A stretch of DNA of 64,000 nt from Capsicum annuum (Eukaryota > Streptophyta > Magnoliopsida > Solanales > Solanaceae). Within the stretch, counting starts at the first letter, position 1. Every line of letters begins with the position of its first letter. Below the pieces are notes generated by a model. It was given only the letters and a program-made list of their open reading frames with translations, was not told where the DNA came from and did no database searches. The position numbers were made by a program, and so were the translations under genes. The stretch covers positions 215,770,987-215,834,986 of the forward strand of contig NC_061115.1 of assembly GCF_002878395.1 (NCBI RefSeq), given 5' to 3'. Of this stretch, positions 22,106-34,240 are shown one piece after another.

Positions 22106-24669
22106 CGACGAAAATCATCACAATTCATCAATTCACCAAGTAATTCTCATAAATAAGACTCATTAGTCTCAACTAGGTCTACTTTCCGCAACTAAGCCCA
22201 GAAGGGCTAACACAAATCTTGGCCTAAGTGGGCCGGATGATCCCACTTCTAATCCATAATTTTTATAATTAGGCATACTATGCTCCAAACTAGGCTAAGG
22301 TATCTAGTTCATCCTCTAGATGTCAAGCAAGCCATATTAACGCCTAAGATAGTAACTTCGACTAGAAAAAAGGGTACTCAAGTCAACTCTACCAAACTTA
22401 CGGTTCAAGTCAACTCTATCAAACTTACGGTTCCAAAGCTATCACACTAGCCCAATAAGGCTAAATATACAAATCATGCTTCAAATGCTAAAACCATATT
22501 CCGAGCATAGCATTATATCATACCCATGCTACAAATTTACCCAAACTAGGGAGAAGACAATAGGATTCTACAAGGGTATTAAATAATTCAACCTACGGGT
22601 CCAAAACCCTATCTAATCTCCAAACTTATATGTATATTCAATACTAATTCATTCTATCCAATATCAATCTTAACATTCACGTACACACACAATATATATC
22701 ATACATTATCCATGAAGAAGAGTAGACAGAAGTCTACCTCAAGGCTAAACCGCAAAATCACACTTCAAGTACCACATGCTCGTCTTCACTTCACAATCCC
22801 CAAAATGCCATCACACTATCAAAAATATAATCTACTCATCAATACGAGTCTAACAATACCTATATTGCAATATTGTGTTTTAGGTCCAAAAATGACATCA
22901 AAAACTTCAAGTGGGTCTCACATACGGAAATCGCATTTTCAAGGTCAACCCAATGCTCATCTATCTCCAAGGAAGCATAACCCTCAATTGATGGGTGCAA
23001 ACAAACGAAATTTGGGGCTAAATCAAGCCCTAAGCTAAATTGGGGTTTTGGGTCAAGAACAATGAAATTCACTAACAAAGTGATGAAATCTTAATCCGGA
23101 TGATAATCATGATAAAAGATGTTTACCAAGCTCCCTAGACACCCACAAGATTCAATTTCGAGTTATCATACCCATTTAGGGTTTTAGGTTCTCAAATGTG
23201 AAAGAAAAATTCCCAAAATTGCGACCTTGAAATAGACCCCCTTGGCGAAGAGACGCGGTACCCTGTGACAGCAAAGTCAAAAACTTATTTTTGACCTTCA
23301 GAACTCATTCAGAACCCAAAATATATGATCCAATAGTGAAATTTGAGTGTAAACCACAATTCAAATCCATTGGAATCATCAAAACTTTCGTACAAGGTCG
23401 TTTAGGCAAAAAGTGGGCCCCACATATATAGTTTCGATTTTATGACTTTCCGACGAATAGGTTGAAATGAGATCGGGTGCATTGGGACCCGAACCAAAGG
23501 TCTACCTAGACTAAAATCGATATTTTGGATATGATGGCGCAGTCGAAATTTTCATCCGAAATCGTTTCGCTGAAATTTTTGATCGGCGGCCATTTAAAAC
23601 CAACGAAGACTTCTAAACAGGGAATTGACTCAAAAAAACAAACGAACTGTCCGGTAACCGAACCCTCAGTCCCAGCAAGTCATAAATGACTTAGGACAAC
23701 TATGGAGAAGCTCAAATGGCGAAGATAAGTATAAATATGGAAAATGACCTGAAGGGTCATTACAATTTTTTAGATAAATATTTTAAGTAATATGAAACAA
23801 AGAAAGTATATAATTTTTAAGTGTCTTCCCAAGTTCTTTCCTTTGTCATTTTCATGCTCTTTTTTAAACACAAATAGTTCTTGTGCTAAGTAGGGGTCAG
23901 TCATGATGTAGAATGTTCCAGGTACGCATAATTTTTCATTTTATTTTTCTTATAGGGCTGGATATTTTGAATTTGATAAATTTAAATTCACGTCGATAAA
24001 AAAGCTCACTTTGTAAGGGATAGCAAAGGTCATAATTCCATGTTCAGGCAGGAAAGTCTCACTTGAGAGAGCGTAAAACTCTATGGCAAAAGTAACGATA
24101 TTCTCATAGTTTAAATTCAAAATTTCTGACTATGAATAAAGAATTAAATAAAGTAGGATCGTGTACTTAAAAGTAGATGTAGTGAGCACGTTAAATTTTA
24201 TGTAATGATATAAAATTATTGTTATATTCGACTTGCAAATGTTTAAACAAGGGACTGATGATTTTAAAATTTCAATTCTATCTAAAATTAATACAATCAT
24301 GTTGAGTATCTATAGCTTAAATTGAAACTTTGACTCCAAAATTAATTAATTTTCATGTTAAAGAAGTCCAAGAGGATATCATTTTCAAATTGATTTCATT
24401 AGTGCTAAATAAGTCTAGTGGAACCATGATTTGCTAATTATACTTTTTAATGTAGGACAAAATTAAAAGTCCACTGAAAATTAAACCTATTGATGTCTAG
24501 AATGCTTAGTCCACCTAAATGTCATGACTAACTCCATGACACTTATTATAATGTTTTTACTCAATAAAAATTTAATGAAATTATCTTTTGGACTATGATA
24601 TAATCAAAATTCAAAAATAGGTGTATATTGTGAAGTTGTATATTATATATTTTATATAGCTCTGATATC

Positions 24670-25520
24670 ATTGCATTAAAAAGACATGTATCATGCACAT
24701 TTATTTTATGTTTTATAAAGCTTTATTACTTTCTTTATTTCAATGTAAATTCGTTTAAGATGTCATTTGTATCGCATTTCGAGAACCTAACACTCTTTCT
24801 CTTCGATCTGACCTCATCGACCGTACCCATCCTCCCTCATAGGTGTCACAATTCCCCAACCCCTAGAGAATGAATATCCTCGCTGAAGTTTATCTCATAA
24901 CTATACTATAGGAACATCTGACTTTGATAACATATTTTTCTCAACTCAAACACATGTATTGCATGTGTTTGGATCAACATGCCTTCTGAACTTATTTCAT
25001 AGATTATAGTGTTATCGAATCGTAAAAATAAGTAAACCATATAAATTTGTATTTGCATGCCTTATAAACTACTTTTCACTTTAAATTCCTCTCCTATACG
25101 TTCTGATGTAAGGTTTATTACTTTCCTTATTTCAATGTGAATTTGTTTAGAATGTCATTTGCATCCGATTCCATCTCCAAAATCTAACAATCCTTCTTTT
25201 TGATCTAGCCTTGTCGACTGTACCCACCCCCCCTAATTGGTGTCAGAACTCCTCAACCCCTAGAGAATCAATATCCTCATTAAAGTTTATCTCATTACTA
25301 TACTATAGGAACATCCACCTTTGATATCATATTTTTCTCGACTCAAACACATGCATGCCATGTATTGCCTGTTTTGGACCGACATGTCTTCTGAATTTAC
25401 CTCATGGATTATAGCATTATCGAATCGTAAAAACGTATATAGCATATAAATTTATATTTGTATGACTTATAAACTCTTCAGTTTAAATTCATTCCTACAC
25501 ATTCTGATGTAAGATTTGCC
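24670..25520. repeat. 400-bp tandem array, two copies
   Basis: Units with start words at 24742 and 25134 (period about 392), same family as 16770-18340. Confidence 0.9.
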
Positions 25521-26112
25521 TAAAAATTTATCGGCCTAGAAGGTTGTCGCTTCTTCTCTTTAATCTTCTCATAGGCACCCGTCCTCAATGACGATCGTTA
25601 TACAAATTTAAATATCTTTATTATTTGAATAATTTTTAAAATTAAAAAATTAAAAATTTAATCTTAGAATCAGTATTTACATTAAATTAATATTAATGGA
25701 TTGTCTAAACAAAAAAAAAAGTGATCATAACATGTTTGAATGTGCAAAAAATTCTCACAATATATTGTAAAAAGTTAGAGAAAATAAAAGCTAATTAATG
25801 ACTGACTCATCATGGTGTAGAACATGTGAAAGAAAAAGGTGACCATATACTATTTTTTTTTTTTTAATATAATGTGTAAAATAATTAAAAGTGATCGCAC
25901 TGATAGTCTCTCTAGATCTTTTTCTTTTTCTTTCTGTTTCTTACACGGTGATATTTGTATTAGAGTTTTAATTAATCTGAATCACATATTACAGGATTCA
26001 TTTAGAAGGTTGCGCTCAACATGAATTTCTTCATATCTAAGACTCAAATTCGAGACCTTTAATTAAAGATGAAACAGTCTCGTTACTGCATCATAACTCA
26101 TATTCATAAGGC

Positions 26113-26426
26113 AAACAACATAAATCTCGACAGTTTGAAGCTTAATTACAGAAAATCTCAATATTTTACATAATTATTGAAAAATTCGATTTTAAATCTG
26201 TCAAGATACATAATTAAGTCCTGATACATCCAGCCAAGATGTATTTTTTTCCTTTATAAAGATATGTAATTAGTTTTAGATACATTTTTTGCAATTTTAA
26301 ATTTGTCAAGATATATAATTAACTCTCTGATACATCCAAAAAAGATACATAATTAGTTGAAATTTTTATAATTAGTTTGTAAAGGTGAGGATTTATATAA
26401 ATATGATCAGTTGAGGTGTAAATATG
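26113..26426. repeat. Interspersed repeat with ACATAATTAG/TACATCC words
   Basis: Begins AAACAACATAAATCTCGACA and ends AGTTGAGGTGTAAATATG. An inverted relative lies at 27905-28290 (ending TTATGTTGTTTGCC) and a partial one at 13660-13920. It interrupts copy B of the duplication between repeated host words, so it behaves like a mobile element; no terminal inverted repeat clear enough to classify. Confidence 0.6.
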
Positions 26427-26730
26427 ATAACTCGAGACCTTTAATTAAAGATAAAACAATCTCGTCACTGCATCATAGCCCATATTTATATTGGTCTCTC
26501 TAGATCTTTTTTCAATAGTGGACAATTTGTATTTTATCCTTTTTCTCCTACTTTAACTATTGAAATAAACTATTTTAATCATAGGAATATTGGTTTTGTA
26601 TAGTTGGCAAAATGGATTAAATAATCAAGTTGAGTTGGTAAAACAAATATTCTTATTACTTTAGATAATCTTACATAATACAGATTGTAAGGACGGAGCT
26701 AGAATATAACTTATAAATTCGATTATATTA

Positions 26731-26731
26731 C

Positions 26732-26805
<74 letters not shown>
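26731..26805. repeat. (AT)n microsatellite
   Basis: About 75 bp of TA dinucleotides with one CATA interruption. Confidence 0.95.
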
Positions 26806-26807
<2 letters not shown>

Positions 26808-27904
26808 AACATCAGGTTAACATCGAAAATAATCCTCATCCAAATCTACAAGCAATGGACTTTCAAATTCTGTGGATTATGTGTTTGAAAACAATGGTTG
26901 TTGGTTGTTAATTTAATTTAATTTAATACTATGTGGTGCTTGTACTATGTAATATAAAAATATAATAATCCTATTATTATATATTTTTTTATAAGCAAGT
27001 AACCATTATTTTTCAACAAATTGATGAGATAAGCTTTTGATTTTTTGAGCTCTTGACCAGTCCACTAATTGAAGAAATTAAATTACTTCTTAATTCATTA
27101 ATAAAATATATCAAGTATGAAGTATAATTTACTAAATTTTCATTACTTCTATGAATTAGAAAGTAAATGTTATTATTAATTAAATTATAATCAATTTTAT
27201 TAAAAATTGAATAGGTCTTCAAATATCTTGGTTGACAAAAATTTATACGTCATGTTATATTGTTGAATAACAAGTTGTCCATTTTCAATTTTATTTTATC
27301 ATAACTTGTAAATTTAAAGAGACACTAAAGTGAAAGCTTATGAGATCACTTTTGTAATTGAATAAATGAAAGTCGTTATAATAAGATCGAAATTAAGAAA
27401 AAATTAATTTATTTTTAAAAATATTTCAATTAGACAAGATGATATTTGAAATAAGGTGTTAAATAAAATTTTTTCTACCCGCAAGAATTGGAATAAGGTT
27501 TGCATACGTTTTATTTTCTTAAACTTTTACTCGTGAAATTAAACTGAATATGTTTTTTTTTTTATATATTTAATAGGGAAATTTTGTTTGTCATTTTGTT
27601 AATAATAAACATATACCTAAATCACCAATTTTTTAAATCTAATTATTTATTTAATCCTATTATTGCAATTTAAATATTGTTTAAGTGCCATCACTTTCTC
27701 CTTTAGTTTTATTCCTTTTACTTTTTTGGACATGTAGCTCTATCCTTTTATCCTTTTTGCCTTTTTAGCCATAGGAAAAGAAGAAATGTAGAAACTGCTT
27801 ATTTTTCTTTATTTAACAACTACTATATTAACACCTTTATTAATTTTTTTTAATGAGGATAATGTTTAAGTTACCTTGTGCTTATCCTTAATTAAAGAAA
27901 AAAA
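26806..27904. other. AT-rich intergenic DNA
   Basis: No feature recognised. The minus-strand frame at 27013-27222 is low complexity (Asn/Ile/Ser) and unsupported. Confidence 0.6.
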
Positions 27905-28290
27905 ATATAAATATACACCTCAACTTATCATATTTTTATATAAGTTTCCATCCTTATAAAGTAATTACAAAAATCTCAATTAATTATGTATCTTCGTTAG
28001 ATGTATCGGGAGCTAATAATGTATCTTGATAGACCCAAAATCAAAGAAAATATATCAAAAGTAAATTATGTATCTTTACAAAGGAAAAAATGTATCTTCA
28101 ATGAATGTATTATGCATCTCGACAAACCCAAAATTAGAAAAAATGTATTGGGAGCTAATTATATATCGTCATAAAGGAAAAAATGTATCTTCATTGGATG
28201 TATGGGAGCTAGTTATATATCTCAACAGATTCAAAATTAAAATTTTTCAGTAATTAAGCTTCAAACTGTTGGGATTTATGTTGTTTGCCT
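27905..28290. repeat. Interspersed repeat, inverted copy
   Basis: Reverse-complement relative of 26113-26426, with internal reiteration of AAAATGTATCTTCA(A/T)TG(A/G)ATGTAT at about 28085 and 28180. The plus-strand frame at 28068-28253 follows this reiteration and is not a gene. Confidence 0.6.
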
Positions 28291-28959
28291 TTTTTTTTTG
28301 GGCTTAAGTGTAAGAAGAAGAATAGTATTCTTGGGCCCAACAAATGTTATACATTAAGTTGGCCCATTTGATTACTGGACTCAAAACCAATATTATTTGG
28401 CCCAATAAAACCATTATTGGGCCAACAGCAGGGGGCAGTCGACGGGTGATTTGCATAAATAGGATCTTTAGATATTATCGTTTAAATTAAAAAGAATCTG
28501 CAAAAATAACTCTTTCACAAGGATACGTAGCGAAATCCTAGCGGATCGCTAAGATTTCTTAACAACAAGTTACGAAAATCATCACAATGCTAGCTATAAA
28601 TACGGATTTCAGTCACAAATTTGCCTTGACGAGTTAGGGTGATTGGTGATCGAAAAGATTTTAGCGATAAATTCTGAAAAATACATTAGTATAGTTAGTA
28701 TAATCACTATTTAGGTAAAAATCAAATCAATTTAATTCGTAGTAAATATTAAAAAGTTTAACTCTCCGAATTCAAACCCCGCCACATACACATAGGAAGA
28801 AAATAACTTATAGTATTGGTCTATTTTAGACAAATGGTCTTCTTCATTGTCACCATTTCCCAATTAAGCAAAATACTTCAAATTGGTTTATTTTAAGCGA
28901 TTTAAAGATAAAATAGCTTTTTAAGTATTTTTATAGTGTTTGAATAAATTAAAAAAATG

Positions 28960-29230
28960 TTATGGATGGTTTTAGGAGAGGTAAAAATAGATCAAATAAA
29001 TATTGGGGAAAGGTGATTAAATAGGATATCACACTGTTGCAGCTTACTGAGGATATGATTTTAGATAGAAAGGTGTGGCGATCGCGAATTAAAGTAGAAG
29101 GTTAGGGGGTCAGAGGGTGTTCGTGCTAGTAGGTTGGAGTATTATCCTTATTAGTAGTCGTCATAGTACTACACTTGTACTTTTTGTCCTTAGATTCTTA
29201 TTGTTATATGTTGTTCCCGGCGGGGGTTGA
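28960..29230 (+). mobile_element. LINE (L1-type) 3' end relic
   Basis: Frame 29025-29105 reads DITLLQLTEDMILDRKVWRS then RIKVEG and a stop; upstream in the same frame, before a stop at 29022-29024, is RRGKNRSNKYWGKVIK. This is the characteristic extreme C-terminus of plant L1 ORF2 reverse transcriptase, followed by a short 3' UTR with TACTACACTTGTACTTTTTG. Only about 150 bp of coding remain, a dead 5'-truncated copy. Identification comes from recognised family sequence, not from a search. Confidence 0.7.
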
Positions 29231-29400
29231 GCCAACCCTTTGGAAGGAGGTTCATTCGAACCCACTTCAATGGAAAGATATATCATTTATACATGATTAA
29301 AATTAATTTTATTGTATTTATAGTAGGTGTTAAACCTCCTTCGGCTAGGTTTTCTTCAAATATTGACCCCCTTTAGTTGAAATACTGGTTCCGCCTCTAA
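29215..29400. repeat. Diverged hAT-MITE-like repeat
   Basis: Contains GTTGAGCCAACCCTTTGGAA, GAGGTTCATTCGAACCCACT, then GGTGTTAAACCTCCTTCGGC and GTTCCGCCTCT, which are the words of the element at 29591-29769 in the opposite orientation and more diverged. Ends not clear. Confidence 0.5.
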
Positions 29401-29590
29401 TTTTCGAGTAGCTCGTTTGTAGTATTATTATGTGGTAATATTGTTCAGTTACTATATGTTGTGATGTTACTTTTAATTGTCATTTCTCATTTGACCCCAT
29501 CTCCTATGTTTTTTTCTTAGTTGTATTTGATCTTGAATTGAGGGTTTATCGAAAACAACCCCTCCACTCCTTCTTTGACGTAATGATACA

Positions 29591-29769
29591 CAGTGGTGGA
29601 ATTAGAATTTTCACTGAGGGGGTTCAGAAGTAAATATACGGACTAGTCGAAGGGGGTTCAACATCTACTATATATATATAAAATTATTTTTGACCATGTA
29701 AAAATAGTACAATTTTCCGACGAAGGAGGTTCGGATGAACGCCCTGAATTGTATGTAGATCCGCCACTG
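29591..29769. mobile_element. hAT-type MITE, 179 bp
   Basis: Ends CAGTGGTGGAATTAGAATT and AGATCCGCCACTG are inverted; flanked by 8-bp duplications ATGATACA (29583-29590) and ATGATATA (29770-29777), one mismatch. Internal words GAGGGGGTTCAGAAGT and CGAAGGAGGTTCGGATGAAC are typical of an abundant Solanaceae non-autonomous family. Confidence 0.85.
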
Positions 29770-29777
29770 ATGATATA

Positions 29778-31430
29778 GACTACATACACTCTATTCTTTT
29801 CAAACCTCACTACGTATGAATACACTGAATATATTATTATTTGTTATTTTGTTTCTTATAAGCACTTATGTTACATAATACATTATACGTACAATTTTTA
29901 TATGCTTAAAAAGTGCATGCGTTGTTTTCTACTCTCAATACACACTTTTTTTACTCTTTCTCCAAAGCAAAACATTCCAAGAGAATACTTGTAACTTGTC
30001 ATTTGTGCATGTTGGAAAAAGAAATAAATCACAATTTTTATTTTGAGAATTAAATGATATGGACTTTGATCAAGAATTGATATGAGAAAAATGGTAACTT
30101 ATACTAAGTTTCGTAAAAATTTTGAATATTTAAATTTTATTTTTTAAAATATTGAATGAACTTAATCTAATTTAGCTTTGAAACTAAGACAAATTAACTT
30201 TTGAAAATCGAAATGTGATAACTATATTGAAGCGAAGCGAGTATGCATATAGATAATTAAGGACAAGCATCGGCATCTCGATTACTTTAATCAGAAATTC
30301 AGGGTTTGAGAATGAAAAATATCTCGTGAGAGCATCATCTTTCATAAAAATGAGCCTTATAATGTGTGAATCTGAATTAATGAATCTCAATATAGGTATC
30401 ATACATCGGGTGAAAAATAAAATAAAAATTATTTTTTCGATAGAAACTAAATTAATCGAACCTTAAAACGAATATATCACACAAAAGTGAAAAAACAAAA
30501 GAATAAAAAAACATCTTCTTTCATATTTGCATGCCACTATCATCCAATTACTTAAAGACAAACCCCAAAATTTGGGATTAGGTAGGCAAGAAAGAATGTT
30601 TGCTTTTACTTTAATTTTTTTTTTTTAATATTACCAAAGTAAAGCTATATTTAATAGTACCAAAAAAAAAAAAAAAGTAAAGCTATATAGCTATATCTAT
30701 ATATAGGGTGAATGTTAGGCATACCTTTTTTTTTTTATTAGTGTGTTTTAGTATTTAAAAGGAATCATGAACTCCTATGATAATTCCAACTTCTATTTGG
30801 TTGTCATTTTATGCTTTATTTTCTCCTCCAAACACTACCTTATAATACTACAAACTAAAAATAAAAAGTTTCAAAGAGTACAAATTAAAGCTATTTTTAG
30901 CATAGAGACATGAAAAAAAAAAGATAAATAAACAAGAAATAAGGGAGATTAGTTTAAATTTTATACTACCTACGAGATAATTATGGATAAAATTGATTTC
31001 AGAATTTAAACTTGAAATGAATTAAACTTAGAAAGTTAATTTTTATCACGAAACACATAAATTATGAGTTCATAATTTAATAAATATTGAAATTTTAGTG
31101 ATTTTTGACACATGCTTGCCTGCGTACACATAATATATATATATATATATATATCAATGTTTCGCATAAAAAATATTAGGTTATCAGTTGAACTTATATT
31201 CACTAAACTGCATTTGTCTTTGACCAGGAGCGAAACTAGAGAGGATAAATTTCTTTCGTCAGAAAATCATACTATATATATAATTTTTTTTAATTTTATA
31301 TATATATAGTAAATGTGTAGTCCCTCGGTGAAAATCAAGAAAATGCAAGTAATTAACCTATTATATAACACGTTAAATTACAATGATAGTATATATATCA
31401 TATATATACTATATATATGAGTATATATAT
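29778..31430. other. AT-rich intergenic DNA with simple repeats
   Basis: Contains poly(A/T) runs near 30620 and 30661, GCTATATAGCTATATCTATA at about 30683-30702, (TA)n at 31130-31154 and palindromic TA-rich tracts at 31265-31430. No gene recognised; the frames at 30184-30402 and 31112-31309 lack support. Confidence 0.55.
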
Positions 31431-31439
31431 ACTATTTTT

Positions 31440-32085
31440 GAAAGACACTCGGCTCAAGTGCGACAAATTCATGTACAAAGAAAAGGCAAACGGTGAAGGA
31501 AACGTAACCACTAATAAGGAAAGCAGTGCAAAGTCCACAAGAAAGGAACAAGAACAACAACAAAATAATGCGATAATCGAAACACAATAAACAACAGATG
31601 ATGATAGGTATCAAAAGCAAGAAATACAAGAATACAACAAGTACAACGACAAATATCACCAAGCCTACACCCTAAAAAAAGCAAGACGACACTCTGCTAC
31701 GCCTACTAACCTTCTACTCGAATACGCTTTCTCCATACCCTCCTATCTAAAAACATGTCCTCGATAATCTGAAGTTGCGCCATGTTCTGTCTAATCAACC
31801 GTGTATAAATTAATTGAGAAATTATTTTCAAAAGATCCTCGGCTCAAATGCAAAAAATCTAGGTATAAAGAAAATAAAAACAGTACAAAGACGATGATGG
31901 GTATCAAAAGCAAGAAATACAAGAATACAACTTGTACAACGACAAACATCATCAAGACGACACTATGCTATCTACTAACCTTCTACGCCAATATGCGTTC
32001 TCCAACTCTCTTATCTAGAATCATGTCCTCGATATATAACCTGAAGCTGTGTTATGATCTGTCCAATCACCTTTATAAATTAATT
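31440..32085. repeat. Tandem pair of a retroposon-like repeat
   Basis: 31440-31800 and 31830-32085 share CTCGGCTCAA(G/A)TGC, GGTATCAAAAGCAAGAAATA with CAAGAATACAAC, ACTAACCTTCTAC, and ATGTCCTCGATA. The right end, CTGAAG(T/C)TGCG(C)CATGTTCTGTCTAATC, resembles reverse-orientation non-LTR retroposon sequence common in nightshades. The opposing frames are not genes. Confidence 0.65.
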
Positions 32086-32610
32086 TGATTCAATTTGGAA
32101 AAAAGGTTACTCTTATGAAATCAAACAGGAATAGGCAATACAATAAACAAAAGAAAATAAAAAGAACACATAAATTTTACGTAAAAATTCTAGACGAAAA
32201 AAATCACGGGCAGAGGAGGAGAAAAATCACTACATTGGAGAAGAATACAAAGAGGAGCCGAAATCTCAATAACACATGAAAACCGTCCAAAAATCAACCC
32301 TCTAAATCACACTTATATAATACGTGCGTATAAAGAAATCCTAAGCCCCAAAAACATACAGGTCCATATCTGCTCGATCCCTCCGCTATCATCACAGATC
32401 CCCAAAAAATTCTCATAATTACAATTTTACCAACATGGATCGCACCGTGATTTTTTCAGATCGAATGAATAAAATTTAGGTCACATATCGGCCCAATCTC
32501 TCCGCTACCATCACAGATCCGCAAAAAATTTTCATAATTATAATTTTATCAACATGAATCACACCGTAATTTTTCAGATTGAATCAATAAAATTTGGATC
32601 ACGAACTCTA
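32086..32610. repeat. Repeat block with internal 118-bp tandem duplication
   Basis: CCATATCTGCTCGATCCCTC at 32364 and its relative at about 32482 begin two units of about 118 bp containing ATCACAGATCC, CATAATTA(C/T)AATTTTA and ATGGATCGCACCGTGA. The upstream part (TTACGTAAAAATTCTAGACG, CACGGGCAGAGGAGGAGAAA) is related to 280-470. No gene. Confidence 0.7.
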
Positions 32611-32919
32611 ACTGTTGCAAATTTTCTTCAAAGTTAAAAGAGGACCAATGTGGCAAAGCATGTCAACAAAACCTATTATTATTCCTTTTAACACACAATT
32701 CCATGTACTAGTTTTTAACCTATTTTTGGACTTTTGTTCTCATCCTTTTCCACTTTAGCCACTTTCCCCTCACATATTGCTCCAAACAATAAAAACTATC
32801 ACTACTACTTAACCATGACCAAATTAAACATCTTTTTTCTTTTGGACTTTGTACCTTTTTGTTGATTCTTGAAATAGAACTTATGTAGAATGACCAAAAT
32901 ACTCCTATCATAAATTTTG

Positions 32920-32927
32920 TATAAATA
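32920..32927 (+). promoter_or_regulatory. TATA box of the pinin-like gene
   Basis: TATAAATA in the context TTTGTATAAATAGCC, 72-79 nt upstream of the ATG at 32999. A start site about 30 nt downstream gives a compact leader of about 45 nt rich in pyrimidines (TTTCTTCTTTCTTTTC), which is normal for a plant gene. Confidence 0.7.
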
Positions 32928-32998
32928 GCCATGCAACTTAAACTCATGATACCACAAAATAAAAACAATTTCTTCTTTCTTTTCTAAAATTTTGATCA

Positions 32999-33361
32999 AT
33001 GGTAAGAAGTATAAGCAATGCTAGTGATCATCAAATGCAAGTTAAATCTTCTATTTCTTTGTTACAAGAAAGGTTCAAACAATTGCAAAAAATCAAGAAG
33101 ATGAGGCAAGAGAAAGAGCTATTGAAGAATATGCTAATGCATTTTGATCATCATGATCATATGGAGTCATCATACAATAATAATAAGTTTTATTTCCATT
33201 CTGAATTAAACACGATTTCTTCACAAAATAATCACAAGTCATTGTCTTCCCATTTTACTCTCTCCCTTTGGCCAGATATTAAATCGCAAAATGTTTTGAG
33301 GAGTTCTAAGCTCAAACGCGATAACTCTCATTCAGATGTTGATACTTCTCTACATCTTTAG
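32999..33361 (+). CDS. Small pinin-like/uncharacterised coiled-coil protein
   Basis: A single exon of 120 codons, ATG at 32999 to TAG at 33359-33361. Residues 14-46 (LLQERFKQLQKIKKMRQEKE and following LLKNMLM) form a charged, Leu-rich helix likely to be a coiled coil; 47-62 are His/Asn-rich; FTLSLWPD at 86-93 and the C-terminal SDVDTSLHL look like conserved islands. I associate this architecture with short plant proteins annotated pinin-like or uncharacterised; no enzymatic motif, signal peptide or membrane segment is present. A well-placed TATA box and pyrimidine-rich leader support a real gene. The closing VDTSLHL and the N-terminal SISNASDHQ are what I would use to find orthologues. Function unknown. 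Confidence 0.75.
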   Translation: MVRSISNASDHQMQVKSSISLLQERFKQLQKIKKMRQEKELLKNMLMHFDHHDHMESSYNNNKFYFHSELNTISSQNNHKSLSSHFTLSLWPDIKSQNVLRSSKLKRDNSHSDVDTSLHL

Positions 33362-34240
33362 AATGATCCACAAAAAAAAAAAAAAACATGTTGATGTACT
33401 AAACTTTCGTTATGCATGTGCCAGGATGACCGGAGAACAGACATATCACATTGAGATTATTGTATGCAAGTCTTAAGAAACTGATGATTTGACAACTTGA
33501 ATGTGACCTGGCTGTTGCACCGGGGCTCCCTTCACTTCTCTACATCTTAACAAATATTACTTTTAGATATGATTGTAGCTAGCTATATATCCCCTCTTCC
33601 AAAAGAAAAACCACAAAAAGTTGAAGTTAATAATGTATTCTATATATATATATATATATATTTTGAAATTTTCTCTCATGTATCAATATTATTTTTAGCT
33701 AACTAGCTTTCAGAATAAGTTCATGATCTTACGAAATTGAACAAGAAGCTAGTGTATAACTTTGTTTTTCTCATTTTCTTGAATTAAAATAATAATCAGG
33801 AATTAAAAAAAATAAATCATATTCTTCAAATCCAGAAACACCAACCAAATTAACTAAAAAAACACATCCACTATCCTTTTCACAAGATCAAATTCAACGT
33901 GAAAAACAAAAACAACAACAAACACATAAATTTTAACAACTAAATAAACACCAAGACAAGGTCAAAAGGAGATCTAAGAAGAGACTTCTTTCATCACGAA
34001 TTCCCAACCTAGCATATCCTTCAAATCCAAAAACACCTTCCCAACCTAGCATATCCTTCAAATCCAAAAACACCAACAAATTTAGAGACACATCCACTAT
34101 CCACTCCACAACTCTTATACATTAATCAAAAGAAACACGCATTTAGATTGTTAAGAGATGCATCTCAATAAAATTAGTGGTGCAAATATATGTTAGATGC
34201 ATCTCAATAAAATTAGTGGTGCAAATATAAATTTTAATAA
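33362..34240. other. 3' flank of the pinin-like gene and small tandem duplications
   Basis: The probable 3' UTR extends over about 200 bp from 33362. A (TA)n run lies at 33642-33661. Two short direct duplications follow: 36 bp (CCTTCAAATCCAAAAACACC unit, about 34002-34073) and 40 bp (AGATGCATCTCAATAAAATT unit, about 34155-34230). No gene. Confidence 0.55.

Larger units (their letters stand above)
19170..23764 (+). mobile_element. Solo LTR of a long-LTR Gypsy element (4595 bp)
   Basis: Begins TGTCACGACTCAACTTTTCA and ends GACCTGAAGGGTCATTACA, with TG...CA ends and a perfect 5-bp target duplication ATTTT at 19165-19169 and 23765-23769. No gag-pol coding, primer-binding site or second LTR is visible between, so it is read as a solo LTR left by LTR-LTR recombination. 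The start and end motifs are typical of Solanaceae chromovirus (Del/Tekay-type) LTRs with several-kb LTRs. It contains two minisatellites (20490-20830 and 21790-22105). Open frames within (19492, 19707, 20226, 20426, 21896-22156, 22712, 22860) are not supported as genes. Confidence 0.88.
23765..26640. repeat. Segmental duplication, copy B
   Basis: Second copy of 15410-19169. It starts immediately after the solo LTR with the remnant MITE end AAGTAATATGAAACAAAG and ends at the ATAGTTGGCAAAATGG block. It has two 400-bp units and an extra insertion at 26113-26426, flanked by duplicated AAA(G/C)ATGAAACAGTCTCG-type sequence. No gene supported; the frame at 25839-26024 is low complexity. Confidence 0.85.

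Noticed and set aside
21896..22156. Opposing frames with repeated MHFPLYYD-type and IIIKRKMHLYG-type peptides
   Set aside because: Translations of the 40-bp minisatellite in the solo LTR.
22712..23038. 108-codon plus-strand frame
   Set aside because: Inside the Gypsy solo LTR; no known domain.
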